DNA from: Betaproteobacteria bacterium
GTDB lineage: Bacteria > Pseudomonadota > Gammaproteobacteria > Burkholderiales > SG8-39
Reading direction: 5' to 3'
Assembly: GCA_016713125.1 (NCBI GenBank)
Contig: JADJPT010000014.1
Location: 62,001 to 126,000, forward strand
DNA: 64,000 bases
The translations under genes were made by a program, and so were the position numbers. Shown here in pieces: positions 28,060 through 35,136 of the stretch. Numbering within the stretch: the stretch's first letter is position 1; every line of letters begins with the position of its first letter. A model generated the notes under the pieces. The model did no database searches. It was not told the origin of the DNA and was given only the letters and a program-made list of their open reading frames with translations.

Positions 28060-28665
28060 CTAGGTTGTTGCCCGTTCTCTTGAAGAATTGTGGGAGGCCC
28101 AACTTGTCCTGTACCAAGCTTTGCGGGGGGGGCGATCCACCGCGACTGGGCTTCGGACGGTGGGGCGGTAATGGACCGACGCCGTAGGTCCGCATGCGAC
28201 GCCGCCTCGAACCAACGCAGCGCAGAAGCGCCGCGATGGCGGCCGGGGGCGGGGGGGGGGGGGGGGGCTGGAGAAGCGCACTTCGTCGATGAACAGTGCG
28301 AACGCTGGTTGAAGCTCCGCGAACGTCTTACCCGTCGGGAGGCGCCAGCTATCCACGCGCCACGGCCTTGCCGGCCGTCTCGGTCCTGCTTTCGGCCGTC
28401 TGCACGCAACCTCGCCGTCTGGGCCAATGGAGAGCACGAGTGCCGCGCTGGAGATCTTGGGCGTCGCGTCGTCGCCTAATTGCCCCCCGTCATCGCTCGG
28501 CTCGATGTACCGAAGCCAGATGCTCGGCGTCTTTTTCGGCTTTCCGTTCTTGTGGAAGGTGGCGACGCTAACGGAATTCTGATCCGTGTTCAGGTGCCAC
28601 CCGGCAGCGGTCAACTCGGCACCGTAGCGCTCGACGTATGCAGCCAGCAGGAACCTCAAACACAC
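28060..28665 (-). CDS. Hypothetical protein with a poly-proline (poly-C) tract
   Basis: I do not recognise this protein. Residues 1 to about 132 look coding, with a mixed hydrophilic composition (for example WHLNTDQNSVSVATFHKNG and GDDATPKISSAALVLSIG). A run of prolines follows, encoded by the 17 base C tract (28267-28251). The last 65 or so residues are low in quality and probably in the wrong frame. The start is uncertain: GTG at 28665 is the first available. It sits inside the dusA element. It could be a phase-variable or decayed gene. Confidence 0.35.
   Translation of the reverse strand: MCLRFLLAAYVERYGAELTAAGWHLNTDQNSVSVATFHKNGKPKKTPSIWLRYIEPSDDGGQLGDDATPKISSAALVLSIGPDGEVACRRPKAGPRRPARPWRVDSWRLPTGKTFAELQPAFALFIDEVRFSSPPPPPRPRPPSRRFCAALVRGGVACGPTASVHYRPTVRSPVAVDRPPRKAWYRTSWASHNSSRERATT
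28251..28267 (+). repeat. 17 bp poly-G tract
   Basis: An uninterrupted run of 17 G on the plus strand, preceded by GGGGGC, lies within the hypothetical gene of the dusA element. A second run of 8 G lies at 28125-28132. Runs this long are slippage-prone in cells and error-prone in sequencing, so the exact length should not be trusted. Confidence 0.9.
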
Positions 28666-28955
28666 GGAGATGGTTTAGGTGCGACAGGGAAACAACCTGC
28701 GCGTTGGTCGCGCCAAGCCGTTGAACTCTGCCCAGGCAATCAGAGCCAACTGTAGGTCTTGGTGTGCGCTGAGCGCAGCGAGCAGATTAATGCTCGATAC
28801 CGAAACTGGAACCACGGATCTCGCTTGCCCTGGCCTGCTGCCGCCGTTGTAGCTGGTGACGTTCTCGCTGTATCAGCGGCCCGCTGCAACAGTTCAAACC
28901 GTCGCGCAGCCTCACCGTTTCCATATTCCAGCCCCAAGTCGCGGCGAAATGGTAT
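28666..28955. other. Element interior with no supportable gene
   Basis: About 290 bp lie between the hypothetical gene and the FxLYD-like ORF. The minus strand has a short open frame (28937-28740) reading LEYGNGEAARRFELLQRAAD, faintly like a Sel1 repeat, but it has no good start and ends early. It may be a gene remnant. Confidence 0.3.
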
Positions 28956-29339
28956 TCAAGTCTGGTAGCGTTCGAACCGCACTTCTGAGACTACCGCGTT
29001 CGCCTTCGCCTCCGTACCGTACAGGTCCGCATACGATGATTCAGTGCGCCGCCCTCGTGGGGGAATCGCGCTTACGTAGCTGAACGTCGAAGATACGAGC
29101 TTGCCATCCTTGTCATATGTGGCGAACTCGACTTTTGCGATTCGTATGGGGCGATCGGTTTTATTCAGGACTTCGACGTTCCATTTGATGGTGCCGCGGG
29201 TACCGAAGTTTCTATCCTTTACCCAATTCCAACTAGTGATTTCCAGTTGATCCGAGGCGGGCGTGTACGGCGAGCCGCCATCAGCACTGCTTAGTGCGGA
29301 CACAGAACTGCTAAGGCGCCGATGTTGCCATCCAGACAA
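28956..29339 (-). CDS. FxLYD-like C-terminal domain, probably shifted part of the zinc-ribbon gene
   Basis: About 120 residues with the look of an extracytoplasmic beta domain: KWNVEVLNKTDRPIRIAKVEF, then ATYDKDGKLVSSTF and an Arg/Ser-rich end. This resembles FxLYD domains, which follow a zinc ribbon and membrane segments in many small bacterial proteins. Its only start is TTG, and it overlaps the upstream zinc-ribbon frame by 29 bp. The likeliest reading is one gene, 28956-29628, broken by a one-base shift at about 29312. Two genes cannot be excluded. Confidence 0.45.
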   Translation of the reverse strand: MSGWQHRRLSSSVSALSSADGGSPYTPASDQLEITSWNWVKDRNFGTRGTIKWNVEVLNKTDRPIRIAKVEFATYDKDGKLVSSTFSYVSAIPPRGRRTESSYADLYGTEAKANAVVSEVRFERYQT

Positions 29340-29628
29340 ATACTGAGACGATCAATATGAGCACCGTGAAGACGGCGCCACTCTCACGCCGGGCGGCTGA
29401 CACTATGGAAAAGGCAACAGCACCGAATAGCGGAAAGAACACGAGAAAGCGCGGGGTTGTAAACGCGAGCACTAAGCAGACAAACCCGAGCGCAAGAAAA
29501 ACAGGATTCCGCGATTTCGGCTTGAGCGCCTTCCATGAATCGCTTTTGAGTAGAGGGTGCCCGCAATGAGGGCAACTCGTCGCCTGGTCAGATACCTCCT
29601 TCGTGCACTCGGGGCATTTGATCAACAT
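29311..29628 (-). CDS. Zinc-ribbon membrane protein (N-terminal part)
   Basis: This 105-residue protein starts MLIKCPECTKEVSDQATSCPHCGHPL, a four-cysteine zinc ribbon. Two hydrophobic segments follow (about residues 42-58 and 60-76), then a third (about 86-102). It ends abruptly at the third helix, and a FxLYD-like domain continues in the next frame, so the gene is probably frameshifted. Zinc-ribbon plus membrane proteins of this kind have no assigned function. It is the best-preserved cargo of the dusA element. Confidence 0.6.
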   Translation of the reverse strand: MLIKCPECTKEVSDQATSCPHCGHPLLKSDSWKALKPKSRNPVFLALGFVCLVLAFTTPRFLVFFPLFGAVAFSIVSAARRESGAVFTVLILIVSVFVWMATSAP

Positions 29629-30197
29629 CCTCGAATCTCCCTTAACGCTACGGGTACGGCACCTCTTAGCGGGGCCTGTCGGTCTATCTACCGGTACGAC
29701 TTTCCTCCGGTCGAAATGAGGTACAGCGATTCGTTATACGGCAGCCTTGCAAACAACGTCGCATTCTCCCGCGGCGCCAAGCACGACCCGCGACAGAGCA
29801 GGTTCACCCCTTGTGCTTCACACATAGCACTGCGCTAATCACCTCGTTCAAACCCGAGATGTCAGGCATGGGCCCCGCGGCCAGTAGGCGGCCGGGGGCG
29901 CGGACCGATTATTACCTTTTCTTGGTCCCTCATCCCCGCCCAGCCAGACAAAGTAGCAGAAGGTATAGCGCGTTCGCGCTCAGCATGGCGTGGGCACGCT
30001 TGGTTCGTCACCAGAGGCCGAGCGAGTCAATCAGGTCCGCTAGCTTTGCCCCTCGGCGGCAGCCGATCTGCCGCCGCGATGTGCTTGCGCTCGCACCCAC
30101 TCTTCGCATCGCGCTTTTTGGGGAATGTCGCGTTGCGTAGATGCCTGCGCGGCCCCCACTCCCGCTCGCAGTTGTTAACAGGCATCCCCGAACACCT
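29629..30197. other. Element right arm without a recognisable gene
   Basis: About 570 bp between the zinc-ribbon gene start and the right junction repeat. I see no convincing gene, tRNA or integrase on either strand. Short frames here have no family resemblance and no ribosome binding site. The integrase gene expected in an intact dusA island is absent. Confidence 0.4.
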
Positions 30198-30213
30198 TCG
30201 CGCCGATGATGGA
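30198..30213 (+). repeat. Right junction (attR-like) copy of the 16 bp dusA repeat
   Basis: This is an exact copy of the 27950-27965 sequence, in the same orientation. It overlaps the start of the remaining dusA frame. Upstream in frame are only a TAA stop and seven codons without a start (TAA at about 30175), so no longer protein can be made in this frame. Confidence 0.85.
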
Positions 30214-31159
30214 CTGGACCGACCGCCATTGCCGTTACTACCTGCGGCTGATCGCGCCGCGCGCCCTGCTCTATACCGAGATGGTGACCACCGGCGCGCT
30301 GATCCACGGCGACGTGCCGCGCCACCTCGACTACAGCGCCGAGGAGCATCCGCTGGCGCTGCAGCTGGGCGGCTCGGAACCCGAGGACCTCGCACGCTGC
30401 GCGAAGCTGGCCGCGCAATGGGGCTACGACGAGATCAACCTGAACGTCGGCTGCCCCAGCGAACGCGTGCAGCGCGGCGCCTTCGGCGCCTGCCTGATGG
30501 CCGAACCGCAGCTGGTGGCCGACTGCGTGGCCGCCATGCGCGCGGCCACCGCCCTGCCGGTCACCGTCAAGCACCGCATCGGCATCGACGCCATCGAGGA
30601 CTACGGCTACGTGCGCGATTTCGTCGGCACGGTGGCCGCCGCCGGCTGCACCACCTTCATCGTGCACGCGCGCAACGCCGTGCTCAAAGGCCTCTCGCCG
30701 AAAGAGAACCGCGAGATCCCGCCGCTCAAGTACGACTACGTGCATCGCCTCAAGCGCGAGTTCCCCGCGCTCACCATCGTCATCAACGGCGGCATCACGC
30801 GCTGGGACGAGATCGAGGCCCAGCTCGCGCAGGTCGACGGCGTGATGCTCGGCCGCGCCGCCTACCACGACAGCTACCTGCTGGCCGAAGCCGGGGCGCG
30901 CGTGTTCGGCGACCCCGCCGCGCCGCGCAGCCGCGCCGAGGTGGCGCTGGCCATGCACGCCTACGCCGGCCGCGTGGTGGCCGCCGGCGGCCTGCTGCGC
31001 TGGGTCACGCGCCACCTGCTCGGCCTGTACCACGGCCACCCGCGCGCGCGCGCCTGGCGCCGGCAGCTCTCCGACGCCCGCCTGCTGGCCGCCAACGACC
31101 CGGGACTGATCCTGCAGGCCCTGGACCTGGCCGAGAACCGCGGCCGGGCCGCCGCCTGA
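30206..31159 (+). CDS. dusA: tRNA-dihydrouridine(20/20a) synthase DusA, N-terminus lost to an insertion
   Basis: DusA reduces U20/U20a of tRNA to dihydrouridine using FMN. The 317-residue frame starts MMDWTDRHCRYYLRLI, with the family segments MVTTGALIHG, LQLGGSEPEDLA, INLNVGCPSERVQRGAFGACLM (catalytic Cys), VKHRIGI and FIVHARNAVLKGLSPKENR. The normal first 18 residues, including SVAP before MMD, lie 2.25 kb away. The first possible start here is the ATG inside the repeat, with no Shine-Dalgarno sequence. The flavin-site beta strand would therefore be missing, so activity is doubtful unless the element supplies a start. Confidence 0.88.
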   Translation: MMDWTDRHCRYYLRLIAPRALLYTEMVTTGALIHGDVPRHLDYSAEEHPLALQLGGSEPEDLARCAKLAAQWGYDEINLNVGCPSERVQRGAFGACLMAEPQLVADCVAAMRAATALPVTVKHRIGIDAIEDYGYVRDFVGTVAAAGCTTFIVHARNAVLKGLSPKENREIPPLKYDYVHRLKREFPALTIVINGGITRWDEIEAQLAQVDGVMLGRAAYHDSYLLAEAGARVFGDPAAPRSRAEVALAMHAYAGRVVAAGGLLRWVTRHLLGLYHGHPRARAWRRQLSDARLLAANDPGLILQALDLAENRGRAAA

Positions 31160-31274
31160 CACAGCGCGCGCAGATGCACCGCCCCGGGGCGTCCGCGTTT
31201 CGCTGCCGGTCGCCCCGCGGCGCAAAACCCAGGCGTATGATCGTCGGCAACTTTTCCCCCACCGGAGTCCGTCC

Positions 31275-32054
31275 ATGAGCGCCGTCCTGAAACCCAGCAC
31301 CTCCCTGCGCGACCGCGTCAGCAAGGAAGAGTGGGATGTACGCGTCAACCTCGCCGCCGCCTACCAGGTGGCCGCGCAGTTCAAATGGACCGACTGGATC
31401 TTCACGCATTTCTCGGCGCGCGTGCCCGGCCCCGAGCACCATTTCCTGATCAACCCGTTCGGCCTGATGTTCGAGGAGATCACCGCCTCGACGCTGCTGA
31501 AGATCGACCAGGAAGGCAACGTGATCGAGGACCCGGTCGGCCTGGGCTACAACAAGGCCGGCTTCGTGATCCACGGCTGCATCCACGCCGCGCGCCCCGA
31601 GGCGCAGTGCGTGATCCACACCCACACCCGCGCCGGGGTGGCCGTCGCCGCCACCAAGGAAGGCCTGCTGCCGCTGTCGCAGCATTCGCTGCGCGTGATC
31701 AGCGAGCTCACCTACCACGACTACGAGGGCGTGGCCCTCGACCTGGACGAGCGCGTGCGCATGACCGCCAACCTGGGCAAGACCAGCCGCGCCATGATGC
31801 TGCGCAACCACGGCCTGCTGACCCTGGGCGACTCGGTGCGCGAGGCCTTCGAGATCATGTATTACCTGGAATGCGCCTGCCAGATCCAGGTCGACGCGCT
31901 GGCCGGCGGCCGCGAGCACGTCACGCTGATCCCGCAGGAGGTCATCGACCGCGGCGAGAAGCAGTTCAACCGCCCGGGCCGCGAATCGGTCGGCAAGGAC
32001 TGGGCCGCGCTGCTGCGCATGCTCGACCGCCGCGGCATCCAGTACAAGGACTGA
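31275..32054 (+). CDS. Class II aldolase/adducin family protein
   Basis: This 259-residue protein belongs to the zinc-dependent class II aldolase/adducin fold. The metal-binding His pair is in VIHTHTRAGVAVAA, with a further His in LRNHGLLTLG. Other typical segments are FTHFSARVPGPEHHFLINPFGLMFEEIT and YHDYEGVA. It fits the decarboxylase/hydroxyaldolase-like branch common in Burkholderiales; the substrate is unknown. GGAG lies about 9 bp before the ATG. It is preceded by 115 bp without a gene. Confidence 0.82.
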   Translation: MSAVLKPSTSLRDRVSKEEWDVRVNLAAAYQVAAQFKWTDWIFTHFSARVPGPEHHFLINPFGLMFEEITASTLLKIDQEGNVIEDPVGLGYNKAGFVIHGCIHAARPEAQCVIHTHTRAGVAVAATKEGLLPLSQHSLRVISELTYHDYEGVALDLDERVRMTANLGKTSRAMMLRNHGLLTLGDSVREAFEIMYYLECACQIQVDALAGGREHVTLIPQEVIDRGEKQFNRPGRESVGKDWAALLRMLDRRGIQYKD

Positions 32055-32059
32055 AGCGC

Positions 32060-32077
32060 CGCCCGCTGCGGCGGGCG
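32060..32077. terminator. Possible GC-rich hairpin between convergent genes
   Basis: CGCCCGC and GCGGGCG pair around TGCG just after the aldolase stop. No T run follows on either strand, so it may only be a weak or Rho-assisted terminator. Confidence 0.3.
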
Positions 32078-32208
32078 ATTGCTGCCACTTTCAGGCGCCG
32101 TCTCCAGGCGTCATGCAGGCTGCAGGGCGGGAATACTGCCACCCCTCCGGGATACGGCGAGGCCGGACGAGGCGAGGCCAGGCGCAGCGCGCGCCGCCCG
32201 GCCGCGGA

Positions 32209-32925
32209 CTACCTGCGCACCAGCGCGTCTACCGCAGTCCGCAACCGCGCGAAGGCCGTCTCGCGGCTCTTCTTTTCCGCGGCCACCAGCGGGCCGTAGA
32301 TCTCCTCCGGCTTCGGATCCGGGGCGAACAGCAGGAAGGCCTTGGCAATGTCCGCGCCCCAGCTGCGCTCGCCGCGCTCGGTGGCCTTGCCCACCGCCGT
32401 GCCGATGCGCCGGATCTGCGGGTCGAAGAAGATCAGCGTCACGTCCGTGGTGTACTCGGCTTCGAGCTTGGCCGGCGTGTTGCTGGTGGTGCCCTCCATG
32501 CCCACGTCCATGACCACCGCCACGTCCCGCCCCTGCTGGCGGAAGGCGGCGAAATCGTTCACCACGGTCACGTTGCGAAAGCGCGGCCGCAGTTCGGCGA
32601 GCACCACGTCGACCAGCTGGCGGGGCCCCACCGATTCCTGCATGGTCTTGATGGCGCCGTAGCTGCCCGGCTCCCAGGAACGCACATAGCCTTCGAGGTA
32701 CTGCTTGTTCTGCTCCTCGCGGGTCTTGAACTGCGTTTCCGAGCTGGTGCTGACGATCAGCGCCAGGCGCTTCTGCCCCGCCTGCTCCACCGTGCGCGTC
32801 GGCGAATCGACCAGCTTCACGCTGCCCAGCAGGTCGGCCAGCGGGTCGGTACGCGGCGCGGTCTGGTGGGCGCAACCGCCTGACAGCGCGGCAATCAGTG
32901 CGAGCGGCAGCAGCGGCTTGAGCAT
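32209..32925 (-). CDS. Putative lipoprotein
   Basis: This 238-residue protein has a lipoprotein signal peptide ending in SGGC, lipidated at Cys18, then about 220 residues. I cannot assign a family. It has SSETQFKTREEQNKQYLEG and a section DVAVVMDVGMEGTTSNTP, followed by YTTDVTLIFFDPQIRRIGTAVG, which looks like a folded beta-rich periplasmic domain. Its ATG has AGGAG about 9 bp upstream. It lies on the same strand as the next two genes upstream and may be co-transcribed with them. Confidence 0.7.
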   Translation of the reverse strand: MLKPLLPLALIAALSGGCAHQTAPRTDPLADLLGSVKLVDSPTRTVEQAGQKRLALIVSTSSETQFKTREEQNKQYLEGYVRSWEPGSYGAIKTMQESVGPRQLVDVVLAELRPRFRNVTVVNDFAAFRQQGRDVAVVMDVGMEGTTSNTPAKLEAEYTTDVTLIFFDPQIRRIGTAVGKATERGERSWGADIAKAFLLFAPDPKPEEIYGPLVAAEKKSRETAFARLRTAVDALVRR

Positions 32926-32969
32926 TTTCTTAATCTCCTGGGCGGGGTTCGCGACGAAAGGAAGGGGAT

Positions 32970-33364
32970 CTACCACGCGAGACGCGGCACGCAATCCGAC
33001 GGCGCGGTGGCGGATCGGCGGCAAACGTCGAGCGTGTTGTTGTAGGTCTGGCGCATCGAGCCGTACTCCGCATAGCGCGGGTGGTTGCGGCAGGCGCGGT
33101 CGAGCAGGGCCAGCCGCTCGCGGATCATGTACATCGTGGTCTGGCTTGTCGGCACGGTGCTGGCGCTGGCGGGCCGGCGCTGGTTGATGCGGGTGAACTC
33201 CGCCTCCTGCCGGGCGTAGTCGGCTTCGCAGTTGCCGGAGGCGGGAGCCGCAGGCGCACCAGCAGCGATCCTCGGCCGGGCTTCCGCCCGCCGCCTGTGC
33301 TCTCCTTGTTCGCGAGTTCACATTCCTCGATCTGCAGGACCACCCGGGTCTCCGCGGCGGTCAT
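32970..33364 (-). pseudogene. Small secreted-type protein, frameshifted
   Basis: Two adjacent frames make one plausible protein. The first (from ATG at 33364) reads MTAAETRVVLQIEECELANKE. After about 33310 the sense continues in another frame as RAEARPRIAAGAPAAPASG and then DYARQEAEFTRINQRR to a TAG at 32970. The second part contains Cys-rich, Tyr-rich sequence such as YMIRERLALLDRACRNHPRY. No family recognised. It follows the 457-residue protein by 22 bp. An indel near 33300-33315 explains the switch. Confidence 0.5.
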
Positions 33365-33386
33365 CCTCGAAATCACGTGGATTCGT

Positions 33387-34760
33387 TCAGGCTGCCCGCC
33401 TGGCGCCGGCGCTCCAGCACCGCTCCCGGGACCGCGCACGTCCCTGGGCGATAAAGCGCCGATGGATCTCGCTGAAATGCTGGGTCGCCTTTCCCGTGTG
33501 GTCGGCCGCAACGCGCCCGACGGCTCCCGGGCAAAGCCGCTGAGCCTGGATGAACCTCTGCAGCAGGCCGGGATCGGGCGCACATCCGCCGCCGGACGTT
33601 GACCCTGCCGACACGGGCGTGGAGGACGCAGGCGCGACCGCCGGCAGGCGCGCCTGCCGCTCGGCCTCGGCCGCGGCTCGCCTGCGCTCCGCCTCGGCCT
33701 CCGCTGCGATCAGCCGGTCGGCGTCCGCAATCTGCACCGAGGCCTGGCCGGCCTTCGCGCACGCGCCCTCGAACAAGGCCTTGCGCTGTCGTGCCGCCTG
33801 GATGCCGGCCGTGCCGACGGCGCTGCCGCGCCGCGCGCATTCCGCATCGAGTTCCGCCGACGGGGTCGCCGTCAGGCGGCGAAAACGTTCCTCCTCCTCG
33901 CGCCGCCTTTCCTCGGCTTCGCGCTGGCGCTGACGCTGGTCCTCGCGTGCGATCGCCTCGCTTGCAAGGCTGTTTCCCAGCCCCGCCCCCGGCCGGGTCG
34001 GCAGCGCGCCCAGGTCGGGCGGTGCCTCCGCCTCCGGGGGCTTGGGCGCCTGTACCGGTTTGCACACCAGGTTGACCGCCTGCACGAATCGAACCCGGTC
34101 GATGATGTCGCCCTGCCCGGTGGTGCCATTGGGGGAATTGACGATTTCGCAGTTTTCCCCTGCAGGCTGGCGCTCGATGCTCACCATGTAACCCGTGCCT
34201 GCGGCGAACCAGGGCGTGAACTCATAGCCGCCGGTGGAAATCACCTCGACGAACGCCACTTCTTCCGGGTTCTGCGTGTGCAGCTTGAGGCGCAGGCCCG
34301 CCCCGCCTTCCCTCGGCGTCGGATCCTTGCCGCTCACTTCGCCGCCGATGAAGTACGAGCCGCTGACGGTGATGCAGGGCGCGATGCGCACCTCGGCTTC
34401 GCCTGCGCTTCTGACGAGCCTTTCCCCAAAGCCACCCCGGTCCCTGGAGCGCTGGCCGGCGATCGTCGACCACACGGTGACCTTGGCTTCGGTGGGCGCA
34501 GGGCGGGTGCCCTTCCGCATCTTGAGCCTGAACGTGCCGTCCCACTCGGTCTTGGTCCAGCCGTTCTGGCCGCTGAAGCGGGCGCCGCCCTGGTAGTTCG
34601 TGCCTTCCAGTTCGACCTCGGCGCCGCGTACCGGCCTGCCGGCGATGTCGCGCGCGCAACCGATGACCTCGACCTGCTCGTCGCGTGCGTGCACGCCTCC
34701 GGCGCCCATCAGCAACGCCAGCGCACAGCCGCCCAGGAACAGCACCCCCCGATGCTTCAT
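33387..34760 (-). CDS. Secreted protein with Ig-like N-terminus and coiled-coil region
   Basis: This 457-residue protein has a signal peptide (about 1-25, ending VHA). A beta-rich domain with EVIGCARDIAGRPVRGAEVELEG follows, with CNA-B-like or Ig-like carboxypeptidase-regulatory character. A long Glu/Arg/Gln-rich coiled coil spans about 270-300 (REDQRQRQREAEERRREEEE) and another about 350-370. The extreme C-terminus is Arg-rich. It probably acts at the cell surface or in the periplasm; no enzyme activity is evident. It lies 61 bp after sbtB. Confidence 0.65.
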   Translation of the reverse strand: MKHRGVLFLGGCALALLMGAGGVHARDEQVEVIGCARDIAGRPVRGAEVELEGTNYQGGARFSGQNGWTKTEWDGTFRLKMRKGTRPAPTEAKVTVWSTIAGQRSRDRGGFGERLVRSAGEAEVRIAPCITVSGSYFIGGEVSGKDPTPREGGAGLRLKLHTQNPEEVAFVEVISTGGYEFTPWFAAGTGYMVSIERQPAGENCEIVNSPNGTTGQGDIIDRVRFVQAVNLVCKPVQAPKPPEAEAPPDLGALPTRPGAGLGNSLASEAIAREDQRQRQREAEERRREEEERFRRLTATPSAELDAECARRGSAVGTAGIQAARQRKALFEGACAKAGQASVQIADADRLIAAEAEAERRRAAAEAERQARLPAVAPASSTPVSAGSTSGGGCAPDPGLLQRFIQAQRLCPGAVGRVAADHTGKATQHFSEIHRRFIAQGRARSRERCWSAGARRAA

Positions 34761-34821
34761 GCCGGTACTTTGTTGTTTGTTGTTGTCTGCCGAGAAACGC
34801 TTTCTACCACGACCCGGTTGA

Positions 34822-35121
34822 CTAGAACCTGTCCTTGCGCATCACCCCCACCTCCGACACCCACACCACCAGCTGGTGGCCGGCCTCGTTGAGCGCCGCG
34901 AGCGCCTCGATCAGCGGCTGCTCGTCGGCCAGCAGGGCCATGAACAGGATGTTGCTGTCGGCGCCCAGCGCACCGGATTGCACGCCGGCGTGCCCCCAGC
35001 CGCGCGCGTCGACCACGGTGTAGCCGGTCGCGCCGTTCTTCTTCGCGATCTCGGCCAGGCGCGCCTCCAGCGCCGCGTTGGCCACCACGTTCACCATCTT
35101 CTTGGCATGCAGTTGCGTCAT
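34822..35121 (-). CDS. sbtB: PII-like SbtB family regulator
   Basis: This 99-residue protein has a small PII-type alpha/beta fold. It contains ARLAEIAKKNGATGYTVVDARGWGHAG, the nucleotide-contacting start of the T-loop, and SNILFMALLADEQPLIEAL. In cyanobacteria SbtB binds cAMP/AMP/ADP and regulates the bicarbonate transporter SbtA. The pairing with sbtA here (15 bp gap, same operon) is the main support. The cyanobacterial C-terminal Cys hairpin is absent: the protein ends VGVMRKDRF. Confidence 0.8.
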   Translation of the reverse strand: MTQLHAKKMVNVVANAALEARLAEIAKKNGATGYTVVDARGWGHAGVQSGALGADSNILFMALLADEQPLIEALAALNEAGHQLVVWVSEVGVMRKDRF

Positions 35122-35136
35122 CGGGAGCCTCGGGAA

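Larger units (their letters stand above)
27950..30213. mobile_element. 2.25 kb element integrated in the 5' end of dusA
   Basis: The element is bounded by 16 bp direct repeats and splits dusA at the APMM codons. The two dusA parts fit together exactly if one repeat and the interior are removed. The interior is visibly less GC-rich than its neighbours in places (about 27960-28090 and 29090-29530), holds only small or broken minus-strand genes, and includes a 17 bp poly-G tract. No recombinase is visible. A family of genomic islands that target the dusA 5' end with a dedicated integrase is known. This looks like a decayed or non-autonomous member, or an assembly-collapsed one. Confidence 0.8.

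Noticed and set aside
27904..28083. An independent small gene starting MTPGAPPYASAHRLSVAPMM
   Set aside because: The first part is the dusA N-terminus and the rest is element sequence, so it is a split gene end and not a separate peptide.
28740..28937. A Sel1-repeat protein in the dusA element
   Set aside because: Only one faint repeat-like segment, no start codon of quality and an early stop; similarity is too weak.
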